NCBI RefSeq assembly: GCF_003688915.1 | Contig: NZ_REFU01000003.1 | Span: 38,501 to 102,500, forward strand | Length of the DNA stretch: 64,000 nt | Origin: Rhodococcus sp. SBT000017 | GTDB lineage: Bacteria; Actinomycetota; Actinomycetes; Mycobacteriales; Mycobacteriaceae | Direction: 5' to 3' | Shown here: piece by piece, positions 18,686-27,434 of the stretch | Position numbering within the stretch: the first letter of the stretch is position 1 | Layout of the letters: each line of letters opens with the position of its first letter | Made by a program: the position numbers and the translations under genes | Notes under the pieces: model-generated | What the model saw: only the letters and a program-made list of their open reading frames with translations | What the model was told of the DNA's origin: nothing | Databases searched by the model: none

Positions 18686-19870
18686 CTAGCTGTCCTCTCC
18701 GATTGCTGTTCCGCCTCTTATCACCTGTAACGGCTCGAACGCCGCGTCGACCATCAGCACGTCGGCTCTCATGCCCTGTTCGAGGCAACCGACGTCGGAG
18801 CCGAGGCCGATCGACGCCGCCGGAGTCGACGATGCAGCCCGAACCGCATCGACCAGTGGCACACCGGCGTCCAGCACGGCGCGGCGCAACAGGTCCAGTA
18901 CGGTCGCGGTTCCGCCCGCGATAGGAGCGGTCTCGGAATCTGCGTCACGGGACAACCGTGCGACCGAGTGGTGGACGGTCACATCCAGTGGCCCGAGCCG
19001 ATAGCGGCCGTCCGGCATACCGGCCGCGGCCATCGCGTCGGACACCAGCGCGATCCGTGCGCCACCGACGAGATCGAACACCGCGCGCACGGTCTCGTCG
19101 GCGAGGTGCACTCCGTCGCCTATCAATTCGAGCACCATCACGCTGCGCGCCGCGGCAGCCAAGCACTCGCTCACCGGACCCGGCGACCGATGATGCCAGG
19201 TCGGCATTCCGTTGAACAGGTGCGTGGCCGTCATCGGACCGTCCCCCAGCGACTCGATACCGCGTCGAGTGGTGAGGGCATCGGCGTCCGTGTGCCCGAT
19301 GCTCGGGAGTATTCCGTTCTCCCGCAACATCTCTGCGATGGCGGTAAAACCGTCGATCTCGGGCGCAAGGGTCATCGACTGCACCGCTCCCCGGCCCGCG
19401 CTCAGTATGTCGCGGAGCAGTCCGGGATCTCCGCTGCGCAGCGACGCCGGATCCTGTGCGCCGCAGCGGGCGACCGAGAGGAACGGCCCCTCGAGGTGGA
19501 CTCCGGCGATGTCACCGGACTCGTACAGATCGGCCAACAGCGACGTCTGCGTGATCAGCCGTTCCGGCGGTGCCGACACCAGTGAGGCGAGCATCGTCGT
19601 TGTCCCGCGGGAGCGGTGATGCCGTACCGCCGTCATGAGATCGATGGCCGGTGAATCCGGAAAAGAGGCCCCCGCTCCACCATGACAATGCAGATCGACC
19701 AACCCGGGCAGGATCGTCGAATTCGTCTGCGGTACTGCCTCACCGGGCCACGCCGATGCAGGTCCGACCCACGAGATCCGGTCTCCCGTCGACGCGAGAA
19801 CGCCGTCCTCGATCACCTGCTCGCGCGTGACGACCCGCCCGCGGTGCGTCGTCGTAGTGGATGCGGTCAT
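18686..19870 (-). CDS. nagA: N-acetylglucosamine-6-phosphate deacetylase
   Basis: A 394-residue amidohydrolase-superfamily enzyme. LPGLVDLHCHGGAGASF is the first metal motif, GVHLEGPFLS the glutamate ligand, IGHTDAD and THLFNGM further metal/substrate residues, and LVSDAMAAAG the catalytic aspartate. It deacetylates GlcNAc-6-phosphate from the PTS to give the nagB substrate. Its start overlaps the nagE stop by four bases (ATGA), and nagB follows immediately. Confidence 0.95.
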   Translation of the reverse strand: MTASTTTTHRGRVVTREQVIEDGVLASTGDRISWVGPASAWPGEAVPQTNSTILPGLVDLHCHGGAGASFPDSPAIDLMTAVRHHRSRGTTTMLASLVSAPPERLITQTSLLADLYESGDIAGVHLEGPFLSVARCGAQDPASLRSGDPGLLRDILSAGRGAVQSMTLAPEIDGFTAIAEMLRENGILPSIGHTDADALTTRRGIESLGDGPMTATHLFNGMPTWHHRSPGPVSECLAAAARSVMVLELIGDGVHLADETVRAVFDLVGGARIALVSDAMAAAGMPDGRYRLGPLDVTVHHSVARLSRDADSETAPIAGGTATVLDLLRRAVLDAGVPLVDAVRAASSTPAASIGLGSDVGCLEQGMRADVLMVDAAFEPLQVIRGGTAIGEDS

Positions 19871-21114
19871 GCCCGATCAGGTTCGAGCACTGCGTCGTCC
19901 TCACGTCCGGGGGTGCGCAGGTTCCACTTCTTGATGACGAAGCTGAACAAGAAGTAGTAGATCACCGCGTACACCAGGCCGATCGGGATGAGCAGCCACG
20001 CCTTGGTGGCGATTCCGTAGTTCAGCAGATAGTCGATGCCGCCGGCGGAGAAGAAGAAACCGTCGTGGATCCCGAGAGCATTGGTCAACGCCATCGAGGT
20101 TCCGGTCAACACCGCGTGAATGATGTAGAGCGGCCAGGCCACGAACATGAACGAGTATTCGAGCGGCTCGGTGATGCCGGTGACGAAGGCAGTCAGGCCG
20201 GTGGACAACATGATTCCGCCGACGATCTTCTTCTGCGACGGCTTTGCGTTGCGGTAGATCGCGAATGCCGCAGCGGGAAGAGCGAACATCATGATCGGGA
20301 AGAATCCGGTCATGAACACTCCGGCGGACGGGTCGCCGGCGAAGAACCGGTTCAGATCGCCACGGACCAATTGGCCGCCTGCATCCTGGTAGTCCCCAAC
20401 CAGGAACCAGACGACGGAGTTCAGAATGTGATGCAGCCCAGTGGGAATGAGCATGCGGTTGGCGAAGCCGTAGATTCCGCTGCCCACCACACTGTGGTCG
20501 GCGACGGTGTTGCCCACCCACTGGAGAGCGCTGTAGAAGAGCGGATAGACGAACGACATTATTACGGCGACAACGAGACCGGTGATCGCCGTCATGATCG
20601 GCACCAGACGACGGCCACTGAAGAAGCCGAGATAGTCCGGCAGCTTCTGTCGATAGAAGCGCTGCCAGAGAATTGCCGAGAGCAGTCCGATGACGATGCC
20701 TGCCAATACGCCGTAGTCGATCACGGCCGGGTCTCCGTTGGCATCGACCTTTCCGTCGAGCACGACCGGCGACATTGCCGTGAAGACGCCGTTCATCACC
20801 ATGTAGCCGACCACCGCTGCGAGCGCGGTCGAACCATCGGACTTCTTGGCCCAGCCGATGGCGATACCGACTGCGAAGATGAGGGGAAGCCAGGTGAACA
20901 CCGCCTGACCCGCGGCGGAAATGACCGCAGCGGTGGTCTCCAGTGCGCTGAATCTCCCCAGCAGGTCATCCTGACCGAGCCGCAGGAGAATTCCGGCGGC
21001 GGGCAGAACAGCGATCGGGAGCATGAGGCTGCGTCCGAACCGCTGCAGCCCGGCCAATGATCGAGATTCCTTCTTCGGCTCGGTATCGATCGAGTCCGTC
21101 TTCTTCGGGGTCAT
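19867..21114 (-). CDS. nagE: PTS N-acetylglucosamine permease, EIIC subunit
   Basis: A 415-residue membrane protein with about ten membrane segments, the EIIC channel of the glucose/GlcNAc PTS family. SLMLPIAVLPAAGILLRLG is the conserved first segment; TGLHHILNSVVWFLVGDY and ITEPLEYSFMFVAWPLY are sugar-site motifs. No EIIB or EIIA domain is fused; these are separate divergent genes (21291-21982). First gene of the nagE-nagA-nagB operon. A candidate dre-like operator lies in the shared promoter region. Confidence 0.93.
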   Translation of the reverse strand: MTPKKTDSIDTEPKKESRSLAGLQRFGRSLMLPIAVLPAAGILLRLGQDDLLGRFSALETTAAVISAAGQAVFTWLPLIFAVGIAIGWAKKSDGSTALAAVVGYMVMNGVFTAMSPVVLDGKVDANGDPAVIDYGVLAGIVIGLLSAILWQRFYRQKLPDYLGFFSGRRLVPIMTAITGLVVAVIMSFVYPLFYSALQWVGNTVADHSVVGSGIYGFANRMLIPTGLHHILNSVVWFLVGDYQDAGGQLVRGDLNRFFAGDPSAGVFMTGFFPIMMFALPAAAFAIYRNAKPSQKKIVGGIMLSTGLTAFVTGITEPLEYSFMFVAWPLYIIHAVLTGTSMALTNALGIHDGFFFSAGGIDYLLNYGIATKAWLLIPIGLVYAVIYYFLFSFVIKKWNLRTPGREDDAVLEPDRA

Positions 21115-21187
21115 GGCGACCTTCTCTTCGAGGCTGGTCCTTCGAGGGCGATTTCGCTGTTGTGACCGGGTGCCATCAGGGGTACTG

Positions 21188-21203
21188 TCCGGTCATTACC
21201 AGT
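21188..21203. promoter_or_regulatory. dre-like operator between nagE and EIIB genes
   Basis: TCCGGTCATTACCAGT matches the DasR/NagR consensus ACTGGTCTAGACCAGT at 11 of 16 positions, with both GGTC/ACCAG half-site cores preserved. It sits 74 bases before nagE and 88 before the EIIB gene, where one site could control both directions. Assignment to the GntR at 21985-22728 is inference. Confidence 0.5.
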
Positions 21204-21290
21204 TGTAGTTTGGCCAGGTGGCAAGCACATGTCAACCCGGCCGTGTGATCCACCCGACAGACATACGCCGACAGAAAGCGGGAACCCCAC

Positions 21291-21521
21291 ATGTCCAAAG
21301 CGGACGCGATCGTCGAAGGCCTCGGCGGTGCCGACAACATCGTCGAGATCGAAGCGTGCATCACTCGGCTGCGCACCGAGGTCAAGGACGGGTCGTTGGT
21401 GAACGAGGCAGCGCTCAAGGCGGCAGGTGCCCACGGCGTCTTTCACAAAGGAACCGCAGTTCAGGTCATCGTCGGCCCCGAAGCGGACACGCTCGCAGAA
21501 GACATCGGCGACATCCTGTGA
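21291..21521 (+). CDS. PTS glucose/N-acetylglucosamine EIIB subunit
   Basis: A 76-residue single-domain EIIB. The phosphorylated cysteine is in IEACITRLRTEVKD, the hallmark of the glucose-family B domain (normally CxTRLR). It passes phosphate from EIIA to sugar bound by EIIC. The next gene (EIIA) starts at GTG 21518, overlapping the stop. It is divergent from nagE, with the candidate dre site between. Confidence 0.93.
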   Translation: MSKADAIVEGLGGADNIVEIEACITRLRTEVKDGSLVNEAALKAAGAHGVFHKGTAVQVIVGPEADTLAEDIGDIL

Positions 21522-21982
21522 GCGACGCCAGGGTGATCCTCAGCCCTGTTGCCGGCCAGGTCATCTCACTCGCCGACGTGCCGGACCCGGTGTTCTCGGC
21601 GCAGATGGTCGGCTCCGGTGTCGCGCTTCGCCCGGCCCCGAACGACGGGTCGGTCGAGGTTCGTTCGCCGGTCGCGGGCACGATCCTCAAACTCCATCCG
21701 CACGCGTTTGTCGTCTTTACCGAGGACAAGGCTGGTGTGTTGGTGCACATCGGTATCGACACCGTGAAAATGAAGGGCGCGGGCTTCGAACTCGTTGCAG
21801 CAGAGGGTGATCGAGTCGAGGCAGGCGACCTCGTCGTCACCTACGATCCCGCAGCGATCGCGGCGGCGGGCTACTCGGATGTCGTTCCCGTCGTCCTGAT
21901 GGATTCGAAGCCGGATTCGGTGACGAGTGCGAACATCGACGACACCGTGGCAGTGGGCGACCTACTGTTCGAGCTGCCCTGA
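21518..21982 (+). CDS. PTS glucose-family EIIA subunit
   Basis: A 154-residue EIIA (Crr-like). SPVAGQVISLADVPDPVFSA is the conserved N-terminal sheet, and HIGIDTVKMKG contains the phosphorylated histidine at about residue 81. It receives phosphate from HPr and gives it to the adjacent EIIB. GTG start overlapping the EIIB stop (GTGA) indicates coupling. Convergent with the GntR gene, with three bases between. Confidence 0.93.
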   Translation: MSDARVILSPVAGQVISLADVPDPVFSAQMVGSGVALRPAPNDGSVEVRSPVAGTILKLHPHAFVVFTEDKAGVLVHIGIDTVKMKGAGFELVAAEGDRVEAGDLVVTYDPAAIAAAGYSDVVPVVLMDSKPDSVTSANIDDTVAVGDLLFELP

Positions 21983-21984
21983 TC

Positions 21985-22728
21985 TCACCGGCGCTGCGGG
22001 GTGCGTCGCCCGCCTTCGACTTCCATCGACAGTTGATACCGATCGCAGCGGTACCAGCTCTCGGTGTGTTCGAGCGGCTCGTCGCCGCTGAAGGAGACTC
22101 GGTCGAAATACAGCACGGGGGCACCGCGCTTGGTGCCGAGCAGGGTGGCGGTATCGCTGTCGGCCGCAGTGGCTTTGACGGTCTGCTCGGCCCGGTCGAT
22201 GGTCAACCCGTAATGGATCTGTACGGCCTCGTACACCGATTTGCTCAGGTCGTGCTCGATCAGGCCGGGAAGCAAGGAAGCCCGGTACCACGCGTCGTCG
22301 ACGCTGACCGGTTCGGCATCGGCCAGTCGTAGACGTTTGACGTGGTAGGTCTGTTCTCCGTCGGCAAGGCCGAGAGCACGAGTCGTTGCCGCCGAGGGGC
22401 TTTCGAGCCGCGCGAACAGCACCACCGTGGTGGGCGTCAATCCTTGCGCGCGCATCTCCTCCGAGAACGACGCCAGGTGCAAACGCGACTGCACGGTGCG
22501 ACTGGCCACGAACGTGCCCTTGCCACGGACCCGCACCAGGTGTCCGTCGTTGACGAGCTGGCCGATGGCTTCGCGAACGGTGATGCGGCTGACGCCGTAG
22601 TCCTCCATCAGTTTTCGCTCGCTGGGCATCAGATCGCCGGGTTGCAGCTCCTTGGTGCAGCGGTGCAACAGGATTGCGCGAAGCTGTTCGTGCTTCGGGA
22701 CCTGACTGTCCCTCAGATGTACGGGCAT
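21985..22728 (-). CDS. GntR/UTRA family regulator, DasR/NagR-like
   Basis: A 247-residue regulator. The N-terminal winged helix LMPSERKLMEDYGVSRITVR is followed by a UTRA ligand domain ending in EHTESWYRCDRYQLSMEVE. This layout is that of DasR/NagR/NagQ repressors, which bind glucosamine-6-phosphate or GlcNAc-6-phosphate. Its position beside the GlcNAc PTS and nag genes supports that role. The ATG at 22728 is used; two GTGs just upstream are in frame. A dre-like site (22775-22790) lies upstream, suggesting autoregulation. Confidence 0.9.
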   Translation of the reverse strand: MPVHLRDSQVPKHEQLRAILLHRCTKELQPGDLMPSERKLMEDYGVSRITVREAIGQLVNDGHLVRVRGKGTFVASRTVQSRLHLASFSEEMRAQGLTPTTVVLFARLESPSAATTRALGLADGEQTYHVKRLRLADAEPVSVDDAWYRASLLPGLIEHDLSKSVYEAVQIHYGLTIDRAEQTVKATAADSDTATLLGTKRGAPVLYFDRVSFSGDEPLEHTESWYRCDRYQLSMEVEGGRRTPQRR

Positions 22729-22774
22729 CACCACTGCGCCGGCCTTTCCGTCACTCGCCGAACCAGCGGTACGG

Positions 22775-22790
22775 ACTGGTCCGGTCCAAC
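22775..22790. promoter_or_regulatory. dre-like operator upstream of the GntR gene
   Basis: ACTGGTCCGGTCCAAC matches the dre consensus ACTGGTCTAGACCAGT at 11 of 16 positions, with a perfect left half-site. It lies 47 bases before the regulator start and may also affect the divergent transporter gene. Confidence 0.45.
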
Positions 22791-22813
22791 CCAGAGACTA
22801 CGTCACGTCGAGG

Positions 22814-24127
22814 GTGCCCCGACAGCATTCGGCCACCGACGCCTGGCGCGACTCGGCTCGACGGGAAACGACGCGACAGGCGACGGCCCACAGTGCATCA
22901 TCGTCAGTCGTGACCACTGCCGACGCCGCCGACGGACCGACGCCGCTCTCGACCCCCATCAGCGCAGGAATCGTGGCCTCACTGGTCGGCTTCACCAGCT
23001 CGTTCGCCGTCGTGCTGACGGGCCTGCGGGCGGTAGGTGCAAGCCCGACAGAGGCGGCCTCCGGCTTGCTGGCACTGTGCGTCACCCAGGCCGTGGGCAT
23101 GATGTGGCTCGCGCGCAGATACCGACAGCCCATCACGCTGGCGTGGTCGACGCCGGGCGCTGCACTGCTCGCCGGAACCGGTGTGGTCGTCGGAGGGTGG
23201 CCCGCCGCGGTGGGTGCCTTCGTCACTGTCGGGGTGCTGATCCTCCTGACGGGCCTGTGGCCGAGACTCGGCGCGCTCGTCTCGAGAATTCCGGTACCAC
23301 TCGCGCAGGCAATGCTGGCCGGAGTACTCCTTCCGCTCTGCGCGGCACCGGTCGTCGCCTTCGCCGACTCCCCCGCCCAGGTAGCTCCGGTGGTACTCGT
23401 CTGGCTCGTCGTACTTCGGTTCAATGCACGCTGGGCAGTTCCTGCAGCATTCGCCGCGGCGGCGGCGGTCATCGCGGCCGACTTGATCGGCGGCGACACC
23501 CCCATCGCGGCCTCGGATCTGATTCCCCGAATCGACTGGACGGTTCCGCACTGGAGCTGGCAGGCCACAGTAGGTATCGCGGTGCCGCTGTACATCGTCA
23601 CGATGGCGTCGCAGAACATCCCCGGCACCACGGTCATGGCATCGTTCGGGTTCCGAATTCCTTGGCGTGCGTCGATGACCGTCACCGGAACCGGCACTGT
23701 CCTCGGCGCATTCGCCGGCGGTCACACGATCAACCTCGCCGCGATCAGCGCTGCGCTCTCGGCGAATCCCAGTGCCCATCCGGACCCGAAGCGGCGATGG
23801 GTCGCCGCATTCTCCGCCGGATCCTCCTACCTGGTGCTGGCACTGCTGTCCACGGCCCTGGCGACCCTGGTTGCCGCAGCTCCCGCAGGTGTGGTGGAAA
23901 CCGTTGCCGGACTTGCCCTGTTGGGAACTCTCGCGGCGTCGTTGTTCGGCGCACTCGAACATGCGTCGGACAGAGAAGCAACGGTTCTGACTTTCCTCGT
24001 CGCTGCGTCCGGCCTGACATTCGCAGGAATCGGCTCCGCGTTCTGGGCCTTGGTCGTCGGTCTGGTGGTCCGAGCAATCCTGCGTCGGCAGTCCCCGGCG
24101 ATGCCCGCTACCGACGCCACTGGTTAG
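22814..24127 (+). CDS. BenE-type benzoate/H+ symporter family transporter
   Basis: A membrane protein of 437 residues from GTG 22814, or 405 from the in-frame GTG at 22910; the shorter form fits the usual BenE length and begins just before the first membrane segment (PISAGIVASLVGFTSSFAVV). About twelve membrane segments follow. TPGAALLAG and MASQNIPG match conserved BenE motifs. BenE proteins import benzoate with protons, but no benzoate catabolism genes are near, so the substrate is open. Divergent from the GntR gene; the thioesterase gene follows after ten bases. Confidence 0.82.
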   Translation: MPRQHSATDAWRDSARRETTRQATAHSASSSVVTTADAADGPTPLSTPISAGIVASLVGFTSSFAVVLTGLRAVGASPTEAASGLLALCVTQAVGMMWLARRYRQPITLAWSTPGAALLAGTGVVVGGWPAAVGAFVTVGVLILLTGLWPRLGALVSRIPVPLAQAMLAGVLLPLCAAPVVAFADSPAQVAPVVLVWLVVLRFNARWAVPAAFAAAAAVIAADLIGGDTPIAASDLIPRIDWTVPHWSWQATVGIAVPLYIVTMASQNIPGTTVMASFGFRIPWRASMTVTGTGTVLGAFAGGHTINLAAISAALSANPSAHPDPKRRWVAAFSAGSSYLVLALLSTALATLVAAAPAGVVETVAGLALLGTLAASLFGALEHASDREATVLTFLVAASGLTFAGIGSAFWALVVGLVVRAILRRQSPAMPATDATG

Positions 24128-24137
24128 GGTCACGTTC

Positions 24138-24611
<474 letters not shown>

Positions 24612-24615
24612 CCGA

Positions 24616-25641
24616 CTACAGGCCGATCTCGTCGGCTGTACGCAACGCCCTGGTGACGATGTCGTCGATGAGCGTCGTGGTCGGCCCGCCCGCCACGGCC
24701 CGGTTTCGCGAATCGGCTTCCATCCGGCGCATGACGCCTTCGGCGATGATCGAGAGCTTCCACAGCGCCAGCACCTGCCAGAATCCGACATCGGAGACGT
24801 CACGCCCGGTGTGCTGCGCATACGACTCGACGAGCTCGGCCCGTGTAGGAAAGCCCGGCAGAGTCGACGCCATGAACGGACCGGCGACCCCGTCGTCGGC
24901 TTGCGGCCAGTAGGCCAGCAGGCCGCCGAGGTCCGCCAACGGATCTCCGAGTGTGCACAGCTCCCAGTCGACGACCGCGGCGACACGGCCGTCTTCGCGG
25001 GCCGTGATGACGTTGCTGAGGTGGAAGTCTCCGTGCACCAGAGTCACCTCGTGCTGCGGAGGGATGTTGGCTGCCAATCGAGTTGCCAGCGAGTCGATAC
25101 CGGGTACGTCGCGAGTGCGCGAGGATTGCCACTGCTTGGTCCACCGGGCGAGTTGGCGAGCGGCGTACGGCTTGTGGCTGGCCAGATCGGCCAGACCCGA
25201 GGATTCCAGATCCACGCGGTGGATGTCGGACAGCGCCACCGTGAGGCCGAGCCCGATTCGGCGTCTGTGATCGGGGTCGAGTTCTTCGGCTACCGACACC
25301 GAGTCGACGACGATTCCGTCGACGAAACTCATCAGCACAAGCGGAACCTCGGACACCGAAGAATCCTCGGTGATCGCAATCATTTTCGGAACCGGCACCG
25401 CCGTGTTCTGCAGGCCCGACAGAATTCGATGTTCACGCACGACATCGTGTGCGGACGCCAACAGTTTCCCCAGTGGTGGACGTCGAAGTACCCAACTACT
25501 GCCACCGGCGTCACGAACCGCGTAGGTGAGATTGGACTGACCGTTGCCGATCCGGTGAAAGGTGAGAGGCGAGGTTGCGCCGATTCCCAATCCTGCGATC
25601 CAGGTCGTTACTGCTTCTTCGTCCAGTCCCACTGCGCCCAT
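24616..25641 (-). CDS. APH-family phosphotransferase (ACAD10/FadE36-associated type)
   Basis: A 341-residue kinase-fold protein. VTLVHGDFHLSNVI contains the catalytic aspartate (HGDFHLSN) and VDWELCTLGDPLADLGG the metal-binding Asp. GIGATSPLTFHRIGNGQSNLT is the N-lobe glycine loop typical of APH proteins linked to acyl-CoA dehydrogenases. ATG 25641 is chosen for its GAGGG site nine bases upstream; an earlier in-frame ATG at 25689 lacks one. It probably phosphorylates a hydroxyacyl-CoA or similar metabolite; drug resistance is unlikely. Confidence 0.85.
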   Translation of the reverse strand: MGAVGLDEEAVTTWIAGLGIGATSPLTFHRIGNGQSNLTYAVRDAGGSSWVLRRPPLGKLLASAHDVVREHRILSGLQNTAVPVPKMIAITEDSSVSEVPLVLMSFVDGIVVDSVSVAEELDPDHRRRIGLGLTVALSDIHRVDLESSGLADLASHKPYAARQLARWTKQWQSSRTRDVPGIDSLATRLAANIPPQHEVTLVHGDFHLSNVITAREDGRVAAVVDWELCTLGDPLADLGGLLAYWPQADDGVAGPFMASTLPGFPTRAELVESYAQHTGRDVSDVGFWQVLALWKLSIIAEGVMRRMEADSRNRAVAGGPTTTLIDDIVTRALRTADEIGL

Positions 25642-25756
25642 AGAAGAACCCTCACTTCGCCGCGCGACACCGTTGTCGACTGCCGTCATCGGAATTCGAC
25701 CGATAGTAGCGAAGCAGAACCTGCTCGGGTGCGAAGGACTCCAGACCCGGGACGAG

Positions 25757-26083
25757 TCAGCTGGCGCGCACGAACGCGGGGACCAGAGCCGGAGTAGCAG
25801 TTGCCGCGGCCGGCACCGCTGCGCCGTGGCGCTTGACCGCGATTTCGTCCACTTCACCGATGAGCATTGCTACCAACGTCTCCGGCTCGGCCGCCCACAC
25901 CGAGGAGATGTTGCGAACCTCGGCGGGTGCGAAGAGGCCGCTGTTGGTGAGTGCATCGATCCACTCGGCGACTGCCTCGGCGGTAGGCTCGGGCACGGTG
26001 GACCGGTCGAGGGAATCCGCTTCGAACTCGTTGCAAAAGAACGCGCGGACCATGTCGAGCTGTCCCTGAGACATTGCGGTCAT
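25757..26083 (-). CDS. Small conserved protein, paralogue of 31641-31952
   Basis: A 108-residue protein with a strong ribosome binding site (GAAGGAG) before its ATG. The family is not one I can name. Its core AEWIDALTNSGLF followed by a helical stretch is clearly related to DEWVQALTQSGLF in the protein at 31641-31952. Both look all-helical, with an acidic N-terminal half and no signal peptide. The last 20 residues are alanine/proline-rich and probably disordered. Function unknown. Confidence 0.7.
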   Translation of the reverse strand: MTAMSQGQLDMVRAFFCNEFEADSLDRSTVPEPTAEAVAEWIDALTNSGLFAPAEVRNISSVWAAEPETLVAMLIGEVDEIAVKRHGAAVPAAATATPALVPAFVRAS

Positions 26084-26675
26084 GTTCTTCTCCTTCGAGT
26101 TTCCGGCGTCCGTAGGTGTCGAGTACCCGATTCCGACGGGTTGTGACGGGTACCACGGCCCGTTTCCAGATCGTTATCGATGTGCCTGTAACGGTCGAAT
26201 GCGGGTTTCCGATGCGGCTGAAACTACGCCCTTTTGGACGGTCTCGCCCAGGGTGAACTGGACTATGTGAGTATCGTCACATAGATGGACCCATCCAATC
26301 AACGCCTTGCAACGAAGTCATAGTTCGCTTCACGAAATGCTGTGACGGGAAACAATCCGAGGGCAAATGCCCAGCTGAGCGGACCGAGAGCCGCTCGAGG
26401 GTGCGCATCGGCGGCCGGTATGCGAGCGACGCCGATCCGACCCACTCGATTCGGTTGCAGGTGAGAGGACCGTTCGATCGATAGAAACCAGTCCTGACCC
26501 CCGATTGAATCATTGAAACCGACTTCGAGAATTTGACGGCATGGTCACCGTTACCCGACACTGCATGATTCCGTACAGGCGGACTGGCGTGATCGAATCG
26601 TTACCAGAGCAACTATCAGCCGGTTCCCATGTTCCTCACATCCGACGTTCAGCCGGATCGGGCACGGTGGCGCTC
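26084..26675. other. Long intergenic region with a CRP/GlxR-like site
   Basis: 592 bases between divergent genes. Open frames here have no coding character. The region is less GC-rich than its neighbours and contains a perfect cAMP-receptor-type dyad (listed separately). No riboswitch class or RNA gene was recognised, though the length leaves room for a small RNA. Confidence 0.5.
26263..26284. promoter_or_regulatory. CRP/GlxR-type binding site
   Basis: TGTGAGTATCGTCACA (26267-26282) fits TGTGA-N6-TCACA exactly, and the dyad extends three bases further each side (CTA/TAG), giving perfect 8-bp arms. Such sites bind CRP/GlxR-family cAMP receptors in actinomycetes. It lies 180 bases upstream of the minus-strand small protein and about 390 upstream of the plus-strand membrane protein. 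Confidence 0.6.
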
Positions 26676-27389
26676 ATGCCACCACCGAGCCTGGACTCCG
26701 GACCGATCCGCGCATCACCCGCCGCCGAGACGCTCGCGGCGCCGCCCGGCACCACGAGCCGACCACGCCGGCGAGCCGTCGTCGCTCGCTTGGCCGTGTC
26801 CGGTGCCTCTGCGGTCCTGTTGCTGATCTTCCTGATGTGGGCCCCGCATGTCGCACCCTCGACGTCCGGGGTATCGACGACCGCCTCGGCACTGGCCGCT
26901 CACGTACTCGATGCGATCGATGTGACCGCGGTGTTGATCGCCGTCGCCGTCCTCGCCGTGGTGGCGCTGATACGCAAGCTGCCGTTCGGAATCGGGGTGG
27001 TGATCGCCTGCACCATCGGTGCCGTCGTGACCAGTGCGCTGGCTCGCGAGATCCTGGGAGCGTCGATGCCGTCCGCAGACCTTCCGAACGGACAACTCGT
27101 CGCCGTGGCCTCTCTGCTCGCGGCGGCATCCATGGTGGCGTCCACAACGTGGCGGCCCGTGATCCTCGGTCTGGGAACCGTCGCAACGCTGGCGGTGGCG
27201 GCAGCTGCCTTGATCGTCGGATCCGCGTCCGTCACCGGGATAGTGAGCGCAGCATCGATCGTGTTCGTGTGGTGGCCTGTGTGCTCGATCGTCATGCTCT
27301 ATTCGCCTGTCGCCGCTGCCCGTGAAGCTCGCAACCCACTCGACACGGCCGCCCTGGCCGTTCAACGCAAGATGGGGCGCTCCCGGTGA
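26676..27389 (+). CDS. Integral membrane protein, possibly degenerate PAP2-like
   Basis: A 237-residue protein: a basic, proline-rich N-terminus (about 40 residues), then six or so membrane segments, then a short basic tail. I do not recognise a named family. The arrangement R-E-I-L-G ... LPNGQLVAVASLLAAAS recalls PAP2 phosphatases (RP...PSGHA), but the signature Ser-Gly-His is replaced by Asn-Gly-Gln, so if related it would be catalytically dead. The start at ATG 26676 precedes the first charged stretch. Its stop codon lies inside a strong hairpin. Confidence 0.65.
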   Translation: MPPPSLDSGPIRASPAAETLAAPPGTTSRPRRRAVVARLAVSGASAVLLLIFLMWAPHVAPSTSGVSTTASALAAHVLDAIDVTAVLIAVAVLAVVALIRKLPFGIGVVIACTIGAVVTSALAREILGASMPSADLPNGQLVAVASLLAAASMVASTTWRPVILGLGTVATLAVAAAALIVGSASVTGIVSAASIVFVWWPVCSIVMLYSPVAAAREARNPLDTAALAVQRKMGRSR

Positions 27390-27413
27390 TGAACAACCGG
27401 AACGCGCCCCATC
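27371..27413. terminator. Hairpin terminator overlapping the membrane protein stop
   Basis: GATGGGGCGC with TCCCGG on the left and CCGG with GCGCCCCATC on the right form a long GC-rich stem around a ten-base loop. The left arm includes the last codons of the plus-strand gene. It can serve the convergent transhydrogenase operon as well. Confidence 0.7.
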
Positions 27414-27434
27414 GATACTGCTGACGGCTCGTGA

